A program made the position numbers and the translations under genes. A DNA stretch of 64,000 bases from Macrosoma leucophasiata (lineage: Eukaryota > Arthropoda > Insecta > Lepidoptera > Hedylidae), in assembly GCA_036365455.1 (NCBI GenBank), contig JAWQUS010000016.1, positions 17,817,001 through 17,881,000 on the forward strand. Reading direction: 5' to 3'. Under the pieces are notes generated by a model that saw only the letters and a list, made by a program, of their open reading frames with translations, had not been told where the DNA came from and ran no database searches. Below are positions 13,217 through 25,395 of the stretch, piece after piece; within the stretch, counting starts at the first letter, position 1, and each line of letters begins with the position of its first letter.

Positions 13217-13381
13217 ATCACCCGGCCCTGTAATTTCCGGCACAGAGGCATAACACCTCAGGCCTCAGGAGTGGTAACGCATCTGCACTTTGACCTTGGT
13301 CTTTGTGTGGGTGTCTATAGGCTGCAGTCATCACTTAACATCAATGCATGCTTGTTTGCCACTTTCATTACATTAAAAAAC
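13217..13381 (+). repeat. S2 repeat, 3' half
   Basis: It carries CCCTGTAATTTCCGGCACAG, the GGCATAACACCT block, GTGGTAACGCATCTGCA, TCTATAGGCTGCAGTCATCA and the end CATGCTTGTTTGCCAC, followed by CATTACATTAAAAAA. The 5' half with GGTGGTAGAGCTC is missing. Confidence 0.7.
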
Positions 13382-13504
13382 TACCTATCAGACTACGACC
13401 ACAGAACAGAGTGCTATGACCAATGATATTATAGGTATGTCATTGGCTACGACTAAGTTAGATGGTAGATTTGCTAGGGTCTGGTAACTCTGAAATCAAT
13501 ATTA

Positions 13505-13775
13505 AGAATGTGGAATGAGCGAATGACTAAACAGATATACAATGCGAATGTGGATGGTTGCAGAGGCCCTGGAAGACCAAGACTGACCTACCATGACCAA
13601 ATAGATCGAGATCTGTCTGATGGTGGGGTCAAAAGTCTTAGGAATCGGCGTACATGTATGAAGAGAATGATGAAGGTAGACGAAGCACAAGAGGTATGTC
13701 AGGACCGGGATATCTGGCGCTCTACACTCTCTGCCTACCCTGTTAGAGACCTGGCGTGAAGATGCATACATACAA
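13505..13775 (+). repeat. LINE 3' end, polyprotein C-terminus
   Basis: The frame from 13508 reads GRPRLTYHDQIDRDL, then AQEVCQDRDIWRSTLSAYP and a stop. This is the GRP..D / QDR..WR signature at the C-terminus of RTE-like LINE polyproteins. A CATACATACA tail follows. Homologous ends lie at 59555-59660 (plus) and 47049-47215 (minus). Confidence 0.6.
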
Positions 13776-14425
13776 GTAGGTACCTATACCATTGGAAAGG
13801 ACATAATGTAGATGTGAGTACTTACCATAGGTACGTACCATACCACTATAGATAGATATCAGGTACAAATATAGATTGTTACTATTATTCGTATCTGAGA
13901 TATAGGTAATTCAAAATGTCGAAAATTGTGCTTTAATTTAGTTAAGGCAGGTACTAGCACAGTTTAACCAGAGAATATGTAGTATACCTAACTATAATCC
14001 TCTGAGGTAGGTAGGTACCACTAGTACGAGAATGTAAACTAAACGTTTCAACATTATTTCGGAATTCAGAAAAACCGCAACTGGTCAAACAATACCATAT
14101 TAATTATTATTATTATGTCCATTTAGTCGTATTCGTGATATTAATAGGAAATATGTAAACCTATATTCGAGGAACATAGAGTAGGTATTTAGCACTCGTA
14201 AATTCCTCGTATATTATACACGTTTGTAGCCTACGTGTCGCCATTATATCAATTAATTCCTTGAATTAGAGATTCATTTTTCACACACTCATTCGAATAG
14301 CAATTAGGTACCTATTTTATGAAGTGTACCTAGACCTAGACCAGAGAATAAGTAATAATACTACGTACCTAGAGGTACTGCAAACATATTTAAATGCTCT
14401 CAAACTATATTCATACTCATTCAAG
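13776..14425. other. Intergenic, no gene seen
   Basis: Simple AT-rich sequence with GTACCTA/TAGGTA patches. Nothing else recognised. Confidence 0.5.
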
Positions 14426-14655
14426 ATATATTTTATTTACAGAAAAATGGAAAGAAAAATTTGACTTCAGGCGAGACTCGAACTCGCGGCCTACTGGGAA
14501 TCTAGTCCAGCCGCTCTTCCAATTGAGCTACTGAAGTCCTGCCCGATTTGTCAAAGTCAAATTTTGGCCCGCCTGAAGTCAAATTTTTCTTTCCATTTTT
14601 CTGTAAATAAAATATATTTCACAAGCATGTGTTAATGCGAAATAATATAAAAACA
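14426..14655. repeat. S3 SINE pair forming a perfect inverted repeat
   Basis: A minus-strand S3 copy (tail 14426-14473, tRNA-like head up to about 14555) is followed by a head-less plus-strand S3 tail (14570-14655). The tails at 14426-14473 and 14570-14617 are exact reverse complements over 48 bp. The 96-bp loop contains the tRNA-like head. The plus copy keeps the GCATGTGTTAATGCG end. Confidence 0.75.
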
Positions 14656-15089
14656 ATCATTCAAGATATACCTATTTAATATAATTATAATAAAATGAAT
14701 AAATTAGATAGTTTTCTCATTATGATGCAGATATCACTTCCATTCTTCCTTTACACACACGATAATAACGTTTTAGGTACCTATTAAGTAATTATTACAA
14801 ATTTTAAAAATTAATTACATAGCCATAGCATATGAGGTACATGAAAATAAATTAATGCTTAAATAGGTACGTAAGTAATAATTAAGTACCTACCTACTTA
14901 CCTACTCTGCAGTTTTTGCGCTATAATTAAGTAAAGTAAATACCTATGTACCTAACACTCAAAAACTGCAGAGTAGGTTATGATAAAACCTGGCAGTTTT
15001 TCAATATTTTGCAGTTAAATTCATTGTATTAAAATCTGTAATGTTGACCATACGACTTCATTTAGGTAGGTAGGTAAATACCCGTACCT
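14656..15089. other. Intergenic, no gene seen
   Basis: AT-rich. ACTCTGCAGTTTTTG (about 14905-14920) and CAAAAACTGCAGAGTAGGT (about 14959-14977) form a local inverted pair. Nothing else recognised. Confidence 0.45.
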
Positions 15090-15100
15090 ACTTAACTGTT

Positions 15101-15406
15101 AAACTGCCTCAGTAGCGTAGTGGTAGCAGGCCACTACTATTACGCTGGAGGTCCTGGGTTCGATTCCCGGGTCGGGGACTAACAGAGATAACGGTTTAAA
15201 ATCCTTTATCTTTGCTTCTATTGGGATTTTTCCATTTTCTGGAAGTTTCCCAGTACCCCGGAGTTTGGTAATGTGCCCGGAGATGGCAACAGGTTCGCCA
15301 CCTGTTACATGGGCCAAAAACGTAACCGGCGAGTCGTGGGTGTTTGCATGTATGATTGAATGCATGCATTTACCTCTGCCTACCATTACAGGCGTGAAGT
15401 TACGTT
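15101..15406 (+). repeat. S1 tRNA-derived SINE, full-length copy with TSD
   Basis: The head has an A-box-like TAGCGTAGTGG and a B-box GGTTCGATTCC, the internal RNA polymerase III promoter of tRNA-derived SINEs. A unique body follows (GGGATTTTTCCATTTTCTGG, GTGCCCGGAGATG, CACCTGTTACATGGGCC), ending with ACAGGCGTGAAGTTACG. It is flanked by a perfect 11-bp duplication ACTTAACTGTT (15090-15100 and 15407-15417), as expected from LINE-driven retroposition. There is no long poly(A) tail. Confidence 0.85.
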
Positions 15407-15566
15407 ACTTAACTGTTTTTTAACTATAATAATATATAATACAATGTCCCCACGGATATAATGTACCTATCTAGGTACATAACGATGAAAGCAGCGAAGG
15501 AAATAGGACATTAGCTAGTAATAAATGGCATAGGTACCTGCGTTAGAAATTTGAGGAACATGTTAA

Positions 15567-15840
15567 GTTTTACTGGTGGAGTAGAGCTCCAGTGACGTAG
15601 GCACCACCGCGTTACCTAATATACTTGCCGCTAAATGGTAGTGTTCGGCACTATCGTGTTCCGGTCAGGTGGTAATGTAATTTCCGGCACAGAGGCGTAA
15701 CACCTTAGGCCTCAGGAGTGGTAACGCATCTGCATTTTGACCTTGGTCTTTGTGTGGGTGTCTATAGGCTGCAGTCATCACATAACATCAATGTGAACTG
15801 CATGCTTGTTTGCCACGTCCATTACATAAAAAAGAAGAAA
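15567..15840 (+). repeat. S2 repeat, full-length copy
   Basis: It begins ACTGGTGGAGTAGAGCTCCAGTGAC, passes through GGCACCACCGCGTTACC, TAAATGGTAGTGTTC and GTGTTCCGGTCAGGTGGTAA, and ends CATGCTTGTTTGCCAC, then CATTACATAAAAAAG. The A-rich end suggests retroposition. I saw no tRNA-like head. Confidence 0.75.
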
Positions 15841-16813
15841 ATTGATTGTAAATACATTATATTTATTTGTAAAATACGTGGTCTGTACATGTCGGTACGA
15901 TTTTTAAAAATAAATGTAGTTCAGCGGTTGGGCTAACATGGATGGCTGACGTTCGATTAGTACCAGCCAAGTATGTACCACTTTTGACAGGCGTGAGTGT
16001 AGCAATCGGACACTAAACTTGCAAAGCGAACACAATCTTAGAGATAGAAAACAAATAAAATGGCTGACTTCAATCCTACACCCTAAATACCTAATGTTTT
16101 ACCTACATCCTAAATAAAAAAAATCATTATTTGCTACAAAAAATCACAATGTAACAATGTGCATCTGCGTCTGAACTAAACTAAGCGACAAGCTTGTATC
16201 TCAGACAGTAGTGCTTTTTCATCCGAAAAATGCAATGGCTAGAAAATTACTGAATAAGTTTAGTTCGTTATAATCTAATAACAAAACTTTTTCATATAGA
16301 GAAAAAAAAATAAAAATGAAAAAATGTGTGTAAATAAATAGCAGGTTATTGTATGTTATGTACCTGTATCACAGTATAATTAACACGTTCGTTTTCTTTA
16401 GACTGTGCCTGTATTGACTAAGGTACAATTTCTAATTTCTGTTTATACGCTGGTAGAAACCAAAAATATAGAAACAAAAAGCTGCATGTAGTGGAATTAA
16501 CGTATCTTTATAATATTATAGGTAAGGGAGGGTGCGGTGAGTCAATGCAGCGGCGCACCCCACTGCAAGGGACAGCCGCTCGATACTCGCAGACAAGTGC
16601 AAATTCATAGCTCTTGATGTAGGTATATACGAGTACCAAAGCCAGCTGCACTCAATCTGTTACAGTTTTAAATTTAAACAACTTGTCCGTTATACGTGAA
16701 AATCTCATGAAAATCCTTAATAGAAGAAGAATAGGGCTGCGGTGGACCGACGACGCGGTGAACAGGGGCATACTTACTAAGTAACTTGGTTGACATCATT
16801 TTGATAGCCATTG
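15841..16813. other. Intergenic, no gene seen
   Basis: AT-rich with one short GC-rich patch (about 16530-16600). No frame resembles a known protein. Confidence 0.5.
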
Positions 16814-16821
16814 CTTTAAAG

Positions 16822-17001
16822 CAGTGATTCCCATAGTGGGCCAGGTGGACCCCCACCCATGGGAGACTCGTATGGGGTCTACGTAGGCGTGAATAAAAAT
16901 TGGAAATATGGAAATGTGATATGATATGCAAGGCGGGGGTCCACCGACACCAGAAAAATATTGAAAGGGGTCTACAGTAAAAAATAGTTTGGGAACCTCT
17001 G
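16822..17001. mobile_element. hAT-type MITE, 180 bp
   Basis: The ends are CAGTGATTCCCATAGTGG and, reverse-complemented from the right, CAGAGGTTCCCAAACT. They share the CAG.G.TTCCCA core typical of hAT termini. The element is flanked by a perfect 8-bp direct repeat CTTTAAAG (16814-16821 and 17002-17009), the hAT hallmark. It contains no coding frame, so it would need a transposase supplied in trans. Confidence 0.85.
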
Positions 17002-17009
17002 CTTTAAAG

Positions 17010-17890
17010 TAATGTGATAATTTCTATAATTATCAAAAAACAACAATGTACTTAGTGCCTGACGACGCCCATATGGCGACTTTCTAAATTGGGCTGACTT
17101 TCTATTTTTAATCTAAGGGCAGAAGCTTCCTTTTGCGATCTTGTCCTTGCTTGTGGCATAAAAGCAAAGGCCTCTTCCAAACGGGCCCTGTCCGTCCATT
17201 GCATTATGGATGACGGGAAGGACGACCTGTCTTGACTGCAGGTTGGCGTCAATAAAGGGGATATTAGCAGCACCCCTCGGATAGTCGGCAGGTTGATCAG
17301 AACGGAAGTCATCCGGTTTGATTCAATTGCAATGATAAATAGGTACTTTGATGTATAATACGAATAAAATTTTCTTTTTCTACTTACCTAGTTATTGAAA
17401 GGAAATGGAAGGAACCGATTTTTTTTAACGATATTTTAACTAAGTTTATTATTTTTATTTTAATTCACCTAATGTCTGTTTTATATTATGTAATAGTTAT
17501 TCACTCTAGGTAATTATTGATTTTTATCAATTCCTTATGACTTTTCGAAAATGGTTGTAAGATCTTACTCGAAATTAAAAAAATCTTTCTTTCAATATTA
17601 TCCACATAGAATCTAGACATACCTACCTATTTTCCAATATTTTTCTATTCTTTTCGATCTTGTACCAGATGCTTACAACTCTAACGCAAGTCTTGTAATT
17701 ATATTGCTCTAGCACCAAAACATCGGCATTGTGATTTGTGCCTGTGCCGGAAAATAATACTACGCCTGTGCCTCTCAATATAGGTAGTCTTTTCATGAAA
17801 AAAAAAATAGGTAAGTACTTAGAGAGATTTTTTTAAATATTTGTATTTGTTGCTTAAAATGGCGTACACAAGATGTAAGCAAATAATACC
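17010..17890. other. Intergenic with an unrecognised GC-richer patch
   Basis: 17052-17312 (minus) gives an 86-codon open frame with a basic, glutamine-rich composition and no motif I recognise. It may be an old LINE fragment. The rest is AT-rich and featureless. Confidence 0.35.
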
Positions 17891-17894
17891 TTGC

Positions 17895-17990
17895 TTAAAC
17901 CAGCCTCCCCCCAGAAAGGGGAGAGACTCGTGCCTTGTGCCCAGCAGTGGGACGTTTCAAGGGTTGTCATTATTTTATTATAATAATAGG
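17895..17990 (+). repeat. LINE 3' tail (CAGCAGTGGGACGT type)
   Basis: GCCTCCCCCCAGAAAGGGG, then TGCCCAGCAGTGGGACGT, and an ATTATTTTATTATAATAATA tail. The same block is at 60068-60155, where it reads as the end of a polyprotein frame. Confidence 0.6.
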
Positions 17991-18212
17991 TATATATTTA
18001 TATTCTTTTATTGGAAATGAATACAATGTTGAGAACAGCTGGACGGTCGGTCTGACTGCAACTAACCTATTTCGATAAATGGAGGGATTGTATTGATTTA
18101 GTCTCAAGTTATGGTGTTAGGGATGGGATCGATAGTCCATGTTTACTGTGTTTCCAATCGCTTACCCGGGAGTAGGTACCTACATATTTTTTATGTAAGG
18201 AAGGTGTTAAAC

Positions 18213-18530
18213 ATGCATACAGCTCACATTGATGCTAAGTGATGACTGCAGCCTATAGACATCTACAAAAAAACCACAGGTCAAAATGCAGATGCTTTGC
18301 CACCCCTGACACCTAAATGAATATGTCTCTGTGATAGTTATTACGAGATACATAACTACCATCTAACCGTAATACGATAGTGCTGAACTAGTGTTCAGGC
18401 ACTATCGCTCACTATCGTTAGAAAAGTTAATGTCAAATGGTTGTTTATTTGGAGCCAGATAGATTAGGTAGGTAATACGGTGGTGTTTACTCCATTACTG
18501 GAACTCTACCACCAGTAAAACTTAACCATC
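18213..18530 (-). repeat. S2 repeat, reverse orientation
   Basis: Reverse-complement of S2. It starts near GCATACAGCTCACATTGATG, includes GATGACTGCAGCCTATAGAC and CACTATCGTTAGAAAAG, and ends ACTCTACCACCAGTAAAAC. About 60 bp in the middle are diverged or duplicated. Confidence 0.65.
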
Positions 18531-18754
18531 TTAGGCACACAGCATCATTCCAAAATATTATACCTACCTAATGCTTGTCATTAATTCAGATTCTTTGTGA
18601 ATCATCACTAAATGTTATTTAAGTATATATAGGTACCTATGTAATTTTATTGTGTTATAATCGGCTGATTCATCACCATACATTATGTAATTAGTTATGT
18701 AATACCTACTAGCCCTAATTTACACTTACTTCTTCGTATAACCATACTGTTATT

Positions 18755-20640
18755 ATGGGCGACTTTAACACGTGCCTTTTAAAAAAAGACACGAGGTCCA
18801 CACGTCTTAATACACTTGTTGATTCTGTGAATCTCCATATTCTTCCTCTTTCTGCAACTCACTTTTTCCCCAACTGCTGCTCTCCTTCACTTCTTGACCT
18901 GATTATTGTCTCTGATCCCGATCAAGTGGCGAAATTTGGTCAATGTTCAGCTAATGCTTCCTCCTATCACGACTTGCTTTACGTATCCTTTAAAATTCGA
19001 CCTCCTAAATTCAGACCTCGTATTCTTCTGCAACGTAATTTTCGAGGGATAGATGTAGAGAAACTTAGAGCCGATGCATTTAAATTGACTGGGCGGTTAT
19101 ATTTAACACAGATGATATTAACGAACAATCGGACTTTTTGATATACACGCTCCTGTTCGTCCAGTAAGAGTTAAACATCTTCCTGCTCCCTGGTTAACTG
19201 ATGAAATTAAACGCGCTATGAAAAAGAGAAATAATGCAAAAGCCAGGTTCAAATTATTTCCGACAGAAGTGAACCATGATAAATTTAAACGTCTACGTAA
19301 TCGCTGCAACAAGTTGTGTAGAGATGCACAACGACGCCATATTCATTCCTCTGTCCGTAATGCAGACCCTGCTAAAGCATGGAGATTTCTTAAAACCCTG
19401 GGAGTTGGGAAGAGCACAGATAATTCCCTTCCTTGCGATTTAGATCTTGATCTGTTGATACAGTATTTTTCTTCTGCGTCTCCTTGTGATGATTTGATAA
19501 AAATCAGTACTTTAAATGAGCTTTCTCGTCTTCCCACTCTCGACTTTCCCACTTTTTCATTTAGTCAAGTGTGTGATCGTGCTGTTAAGAAGAACATTCT
19601 CGATATTGATTCCAATGCTGTTGGAAGTGATTGCATTAGTCGTAATACGATCCTTTCTCTTCTTGAACTCCTCACTCCCGTAATTACTTCAATTCTAAAC
19701 CATTCCATAAATTCTTGCTCTTTTCCTAATGCTTGGAAAGATGCGTATTTTTCCTTTACCCAAAAAAACGAATCCCATCTCCTATTGCGTCTATCGACCC
19801 ATCTCTATCCTTCCTCTATTATCCAAGGTCCTGGAGCGCCTCATTCACTGCCAAGTTAGTTCTTTCCTAACCAAGCATGCTATCCTTAATCCCTTCCAAT
19901 CTGTCTGTTTCCGTCCCGGTAATAGTACGACTACTGCCCTCATAAAAATCACCGATGATATTCGGTGCGGCATGGATAAACAACAGTTTACTGTGTTATC
20001 GTTATTGGACTTTAGCAACGCTTTTAATGGTGTAGATTTCGATATACTGTTGGCTATCCTCCGTTCTCTTAACGTATCTCCGAATACAATTGACTGGTTT
20101 CGTAGTTACTTGTGTGGACGCCGGCAACGTTTGCAGGTTGGAGACCGTTTTTCTTCTTGGTGTACCACCTACGCTGGTGTCCCACAAGGTGGCGTGTTGT
20201 CCCCATTGCTCTTTGCTATTTTCATTAACACTATTATTCAACACATATCTTCTCTCTATCACTTGTATGCAGACGATATTCAAATTTATTTACAAAGTTC
20301 GCTCGATGAACTACCTAAAGCTATGGCTACATTAAATGATGATCTCGCAAATATTTTGAAGTGGAGCATTTCTTTTGGTTTAAAAATTAATCCTTCAAAA
20401 ACATAATTAATATTATTTGGCAGCTCTAAACTAATTCATAAAATCGATTGGAACATTTTACCTAATATAGTATTTGATGGTCACATTATACATTTTAGTG
20501 ATACTGTAAGGAACCTGGGAGTAATTATGGATCGCTGTTTATCATGGGCTCCGCAGATTAGTCAGGTGAGCAGAAAGGTGTTTACTGCGGTCCATTCTCT
20601 AAGAAAATTGCAATATTTCCTACCTGTATCTTTTAGGGAG
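18755..20640 (+). pseudogene. Truncated non-LTR retrotransposon ORF2 (EN-RT)
   Basis: Starts mid-endonuclease with MGDFNTCLLKKD (the GDFN metal-site block) and continues through SPSLLDLIIVSD and SYHDLLYVSF, the last EN blocks. A linker with KKRNNAKARFK follows, then RT: YRPISILPLLSKVLERL, SLLDFSNAFNGVDFD, GVPQGGVLSPLLFAIFIN and HLYADDIQIY (YADD catalytic box). The reading shifts frame near 19110 and near 19735-19800 and has a stop at 20404. It ends abruptly at about 20640, where the CE1 element begins. About 1.9 kb remains, 5'- and 3'-truncated. The motif set fits the jockey/I superfamily; the clade is not assigned. Confidence 0.85.
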
Positions 20641-20644
20641 TTTC

Positions 20645-21886
20645 GTACCTAATGGGTAAAAACGGACCCTACGGTTAGCTAATCCACCGCTGTCTGTCTG
20701 TCTGACCGTACGTCCGTCTGTCTGTCACCAGGCTGTATCTCATAAATAGTGATAGCTAGAAAGCTAAAATTTTCACAAATTAAGTATTTCTGTTGCCACT
20801 ATAATGTAGACGCTTAAAATTTTCACAGAATTTTTAGGTCTTATGTTGTATTGTAGCTTCCATAATAAATCTATATACATACAAATAAATAAAATTGGAG
20901 TGTCTGTTTGTTAAATTAAAATAACCGCTTTTTACTAAACGCATATGTATGTATACACGGTACATATATCAAAACAACATTTTTTACAATTTTTGTCTAT
21001 CTGTCTGTCTGTCTGTTTGGCGGGGCTAATCTTGGGAACGGCTTTTATCTCCATACATCCATACATACATACCTACGAACAAGTAAGTAGAATTGGAGTG
21101 TATCTGACTTTGACGGGACTTCCACGGGTAGGTAGCTGATGTAACAATGAGTAACTTGGGCTACTTTTATCTCCATACATCCATACATACATACATACCT
21201 ACATACAAATAAGTAGAATTGGAGTGTATCCGACTTTGACGGGACTTCCATGGGTAGGTAGCTGATGTAACAAGGAGTAACTAAGGCTACTTTTATCTCC
21301 ATACATACATACATACAAATAAGAAGAATTGGAGTGTCTTCGACTTTGACGGGACTTTCACTGGCAGATAGCTGATGTAACAAGGAGTAACTAAGGCTAC
21401 TTTTATCTCCATACATCCATACATACATACATACCTTCATACAAATAAGAAGAATTGGAGTGTCTTCGACTTTGACGGAACTTTCACTGGCAGATAGCTG
21501 ATGTGATAAGGAGTAACTTAGGCTACTTTTATCGCCATACAACCAGACATACATACATACCTACATACAAATAAACAGAATTTGAGTGTCTCCGATTTTG
21601 ACGGGACTTTCACTGGCAGATAGCTGATGTAATAAGGAGTAACTTGAGCTACTATTATCTCCATACAACCATACATACATACATAACTACATACAAATAC
21701 ATAGAATTTGAGTGTCTCCGATTTTGACGGGACTTTCACTGGCAGATAGCTGATGTAATAAGGAGGTAACTTACGATACTTTTATACTAGCTGCGCCCAC
21801 GACTTCGTCCGGGTAGATACTGAACAATCATACTTTTTCTCACGTAGACGAAGTCGCGGGCACGGCTAGTATAATAATATTACAAT
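20645..21886 (-). mobile_element. CE1 composite repeat element, copy B
   Basis: Reverse-complement of copy A and longer. It has the GTTTCGTACC end, CAGA tracts at 20692-20726 and 20996-21017, a run of six tandem units, then the hairpin terminus (ACTAGCTGCGCCCACGACTT ... GCGGGCACGGCTAGT). It abuts the LINE at 18755-20640 with no gap. Confidence 0.75.
21042..21780 (-). repeat. Minisatellite of six ~125-bp units inside CE1
   Basis: CTTTTATCTCC-type boundaries fall near 21042, 21164, 21289, 21399, 21526, 21650 and 21776, giving units of 110-127 bp. Each contains GACTTTGACGGGACTTCCA or a close variant and a CATACATACATAC run. A 169-codon open frame across them is repeat translation and not a gene. 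Confidence 0.85.
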
Positions 21887-21889
21887 GCA

Positions 21890-23240
21890 TTTTGTATACA
21901 TACCAATTTGTCTATTGTGGTGAAAATAAATGCGTTTATTTTTTTTTCTCGCCAAAATGGCTTAATTACAGTAGTTCAACCATTCCTGTCCAACAGGCGA
22001 ATATCCTCAACTTCTTCAGATAGAATGGTTTAAGTACTCATATGGTAAGATATCCATACAATTCTATGTTAGTACCTAACAGACATTGGCCCTACATGAG
22101 TCACCAATGACCGTATTCTGTGACTCACCGGCCAACTAGCCGATGATAAAGACTATGACGAAAACCGATTGACACGAACCAATCCGGTTTTTAGATCACA
22201 CGTCATAATGTTGATTTTGTAATCCTCAAAATGTGTTTTGAATTAGCATTATTGGGTTTACCTAAAATAACTAGATGTGGTTTTTTAAGTTTGATTATAA
22301 ATAATTTTACCGATGTAAAATGCATACATTTACATAATTACACCTATGATTGACCTACATAGGTTGGTATCTTACATGCGAAGTTGCAAAACCCCATATA
22401 CTTATATATTATAAATAGGTACCTAGCACAGAAATATTAATATTATTATGTTATTTCGATAAGCGAGCGACATCTACGTGGACATTACCAAACAAACCAA
22501 GCTCTGACGCACTGGGAAAGTGCCGAAAATTGGGAAACTCCCATAACGCTGACTTTTACCTAAGGATCGAACTATAGGTAGCTTTTTTTTGTTTTTTTTA
22601 TAATTTATTTAAAACAAACACATACAAAATACAATGTACATCAAACAATTACAAAATACAATGTACATCAAAGCAAAGCAAAAGTCACCAAGACTTGTCC
22701 GGTAGCTAATAACCCGACAATGCAAAAGTGTCCTTGTAGACCAATTTGAAATAAATGATTTGAATTTTGAATTTTTGAACCCAGCACACAAGTGTAGCAG
22801 TAATGGCCTGATTCGACTGAGGCAGATTTTACCAATCAAAAGATATTTTAAGAAATAAGTAAGTTTGTTCCAAGCTGTATCACTTTTATACAATCAGGTA
22901 ACTCTCCTCCCTCTACTTTTCTACTCTATTTTACGTCTCTGAATAGCTTTTATTTGCAAACATATAACCATATTATAACTCTATTAATAGTAACATGTTT
23001 ACAGGAAAAGGGACAGGAAATAATACTTTGTGAATCATAGATTTCTCGTGTGGCGGTCGATGACATAGGTACCTTTTACTACCAAGTAGGTACTTACCAA
23101 CAAAGTTCGAATAGTCTTTCAAAGTCAACATCTGATTGTAAGTACATGAATCAATACCGTTATCTCCAGGAAAATATTCACACCCTATTTTAGTAGTAAG
23201 ATTGAACAGATTAGGTACCTACCTATGTACTAAATTAAGT
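21890..23240. other. Intergenic with repeat scraps
   Basis: 22484-22560 holds a diverged S1 fragment (CATCTACGTGGACATTACC). 22695-22776 shares about 75 bp with 30770-30838 (AACCCGACAATGCAAAAGTG, then AATAAATGATTTGAATTTT), resembling a LINE 3' end. No gene is seen. Confidence 0.5.
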
Positions 23241-23244
23241 AATA

Positions 23245-23548
23245 CTCTCAGCATATTAGCAGGCCACTACTAATATGCTGGGGACCCGGGTTCGATTCCC
23301 GGTTCGGGGATATTAGAGATAACGGTGTAAAATTCTTTATCTCTGGTTCTATTGGGATTTTTCCATTTTCTGGAAGTTTCCCAGTACCCCGATGTTTGGT
23401 AATGTGCCCGGAGATGTCAATAGGCTCGCCACCTGTTACATGGGCCAAAAAGTAACCGGCGAATCGTGGGTTTTGCATGTATGATTGAATGAATATATTT
23501 ACCTCTGCCTACCCCTTCGGGGATTGCAGGCGTGAAGTTATGTTCATT
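23245..23548 (+). repeat. S1 SINE
   Basis: The B box GGTTCGATTCC and the complete S1 body and end (CCTTCGGGGATTGCAGGCGTG) are present. The A-box part is altered by a short palindromic segment (CAGCATATTAG ... CTAATATGCTG). Confidence 0.75.
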
Positions 23549-23741
23549 TTCTATGTAATGTGAACTGCACTGCATGCTTGCTTCCCACTATGGCAACATA
23601 CCAACCACGGAATAGATAAAGTGATACCAACAACCGCCAACCAACTGTAGCAGCGCTGCGCCGCTATCATCGCGGCACCACCACACTTGGGAGGCGCGTA
23701 TTCCGTCGCTGCGCCGTAATCGGCGCCCATCCCTGTGCTGA

Positions 23742-25395
23742 GTGCTTCGCTTTTATTTTCGCTCTGTTTATAACAACGTCCAACCCTCGTTGGACCCGGA
23801 CGAGGCGCAACGCAGAGCTGCGGCATCTGGCAGCACCGGCGCAGCGCGGGTGCACTTAGCTCAGTTAAGGTTAGAGGATGTGCACTGCGCGCTTCTGCGC
23901 CTTAAACGCGGTCCTGATGGTGTGCCATTCCGTGGAGTGCCACCTTATTTGTTGAAGGATTGTAGGTCCGTATTTGAAAAACCTTTGTTACATATTTTTA
24001 ACTTGTGTTTAAAGGAAGGGCACTACCCCACAGCAAGGCAAAATTTCAAGAGTAATACCCGTACCTAAAGGTATTTCAAAATCGGATATTAGTACTTTCA
24101 GACCGGTGGCGGTGCTATCTGCATTCGCCAAAACGTTCGAGTCAATTTTGCATAAATGTATTTGGAATCAAGTGAGCTCGCGAGTGTCGGACGCGCAACA
24201 TGGTTTTCGTTCGGGCCGAAGTACAGGAAGCAATTTACTGTCATTTGTAAATTACCTAACACCAGTTGTCGATGCAGGAGGGCAGGTTGATGCTACTTAT
24301 TTTGACTTTCGGAAGGCGTTCGACACGGTAAATAATGATATTTTCTGTCAAAATTGGCAGGGTTTGGTTTCACACCAAGCCTCTTGAAATTTTTTTCAAG
24401 TTATTTAAGCGAACGTAGGCAATATGTAGAATATGCAGGCTACAAATCAAAACCTTATAACACGCATTCGGGGGTAAGTCAAGGGAGCAATCTTGGTCCT
24501 TTAGAATTTGTACTGATGATAAACGATCTACCGGAAGTAGTCAAGAATGCGAGGTGCCTATTGTTCGCGGATGACTTGAAATTATTTCTTGAAATTAAAT
24601 CCTCATCTGATACAGAAAGACTCCAGCAGGACATTAACCGAGTCGTACAATGGAGTAATGACAATGAATTGTTTTTTAATACTAATAAATGTTGCACATT
24701 TAGTTACACTCGCGCGCGACATCCAATACATCATTCATACGAATTGAACGGAGATGTGTTACCAAGGCTAATGCAAGTTCGCGACTTAGGAGTGGAGTTG
24801 GTGGCAGATTGGCATTTCCGTATTCACATTAAGGAAGGCGTTTCGTAATCTAGGATTCATTATAAGACAGTGTCAGGACTTTGACAATGTTGAGACTGTC
24901 AAATTGTTATATAATGCACTAGTCAGCTGGAAACAAATTCTTTTATTTGGAATCCTCATGAATTTAAATATAAACATATGGTGGAGGAAATACAAAACAA
25001 GTTTACGAGATACCTATTCTTAAAACAGTACGGAGTTTATCCATTTTATCCTAATATGTATCCAAGTTTGTTTGTGATGGGGATGGTCTGTTATAGCAGG
25101 CTTGAGGTAAGGAGGGACGTAGCAATGATGAGGTACATGTGGAGGGTGCTTCGTGGGAAAGTGCACCACCCGGATGTGCTGGAGGTCTTGCGACTCCGAG
25201 TGCCGGTCGAGAGCGCGGAGCAGCGCCGCCGACCGCAGTTGCTTCTTGTCCCTACCGCTAGATCTAACTTGCTCAAACACGGTGCCCCTATGGTACGAGC
25301 AATAAGAGCTATAAATGTGATAGCTAATTATGTTGACATTTTTAATTGCAGCTTGTCGAAATTCACACACATATATATATAATAAATAAATAAAT
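23742..25395 (+). pseudogene. Truncated non-LTR retrotransposon (RT plus C-terminal domain)
   Basis: A broken reverse-transcriptase reading. The upstream linker has LKRGPDGVPFRGVPPYLLK. RT motifs are FRPVAVLSAFAKTFE, DAQHGFRSGRST, YFDFRKAFDTV, GVSQGSNLGPLEFVLMIND and CLLFADDLKLF (FADD). A C-terminal block follows with EIQNKFTRYLFLKQYGVYPF and LEVRRDVAMMRYMWRVL. Frames change near 24070 and 24350, and a stop lies at 24846. It is 5'-truncated, and the frame ends in HIYI with a short AATAAATAAATAAAT tail at 25380. The C-terminal block resembles lepidopteran BMC1-like LINEs; that assignment is from memory of the motif. Copies of this kind no longer make protein. Confidence 0.85.

Noticed and set aside
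15105..15180. tRNA gene with perfect B box
   Set aside because: Part of the S1 SINE, which has a constant body, several copies and target-site duplications.
21045..21554. 169-codon open frame
   Set aside because: It is a translation of the ~125-bp tandem units in CE1, with the same peptide recurring per unit.
25020..25370. Minus-strand 116-codon frame
   Set aside because: Antisense of the LINE C-terminal coding region.
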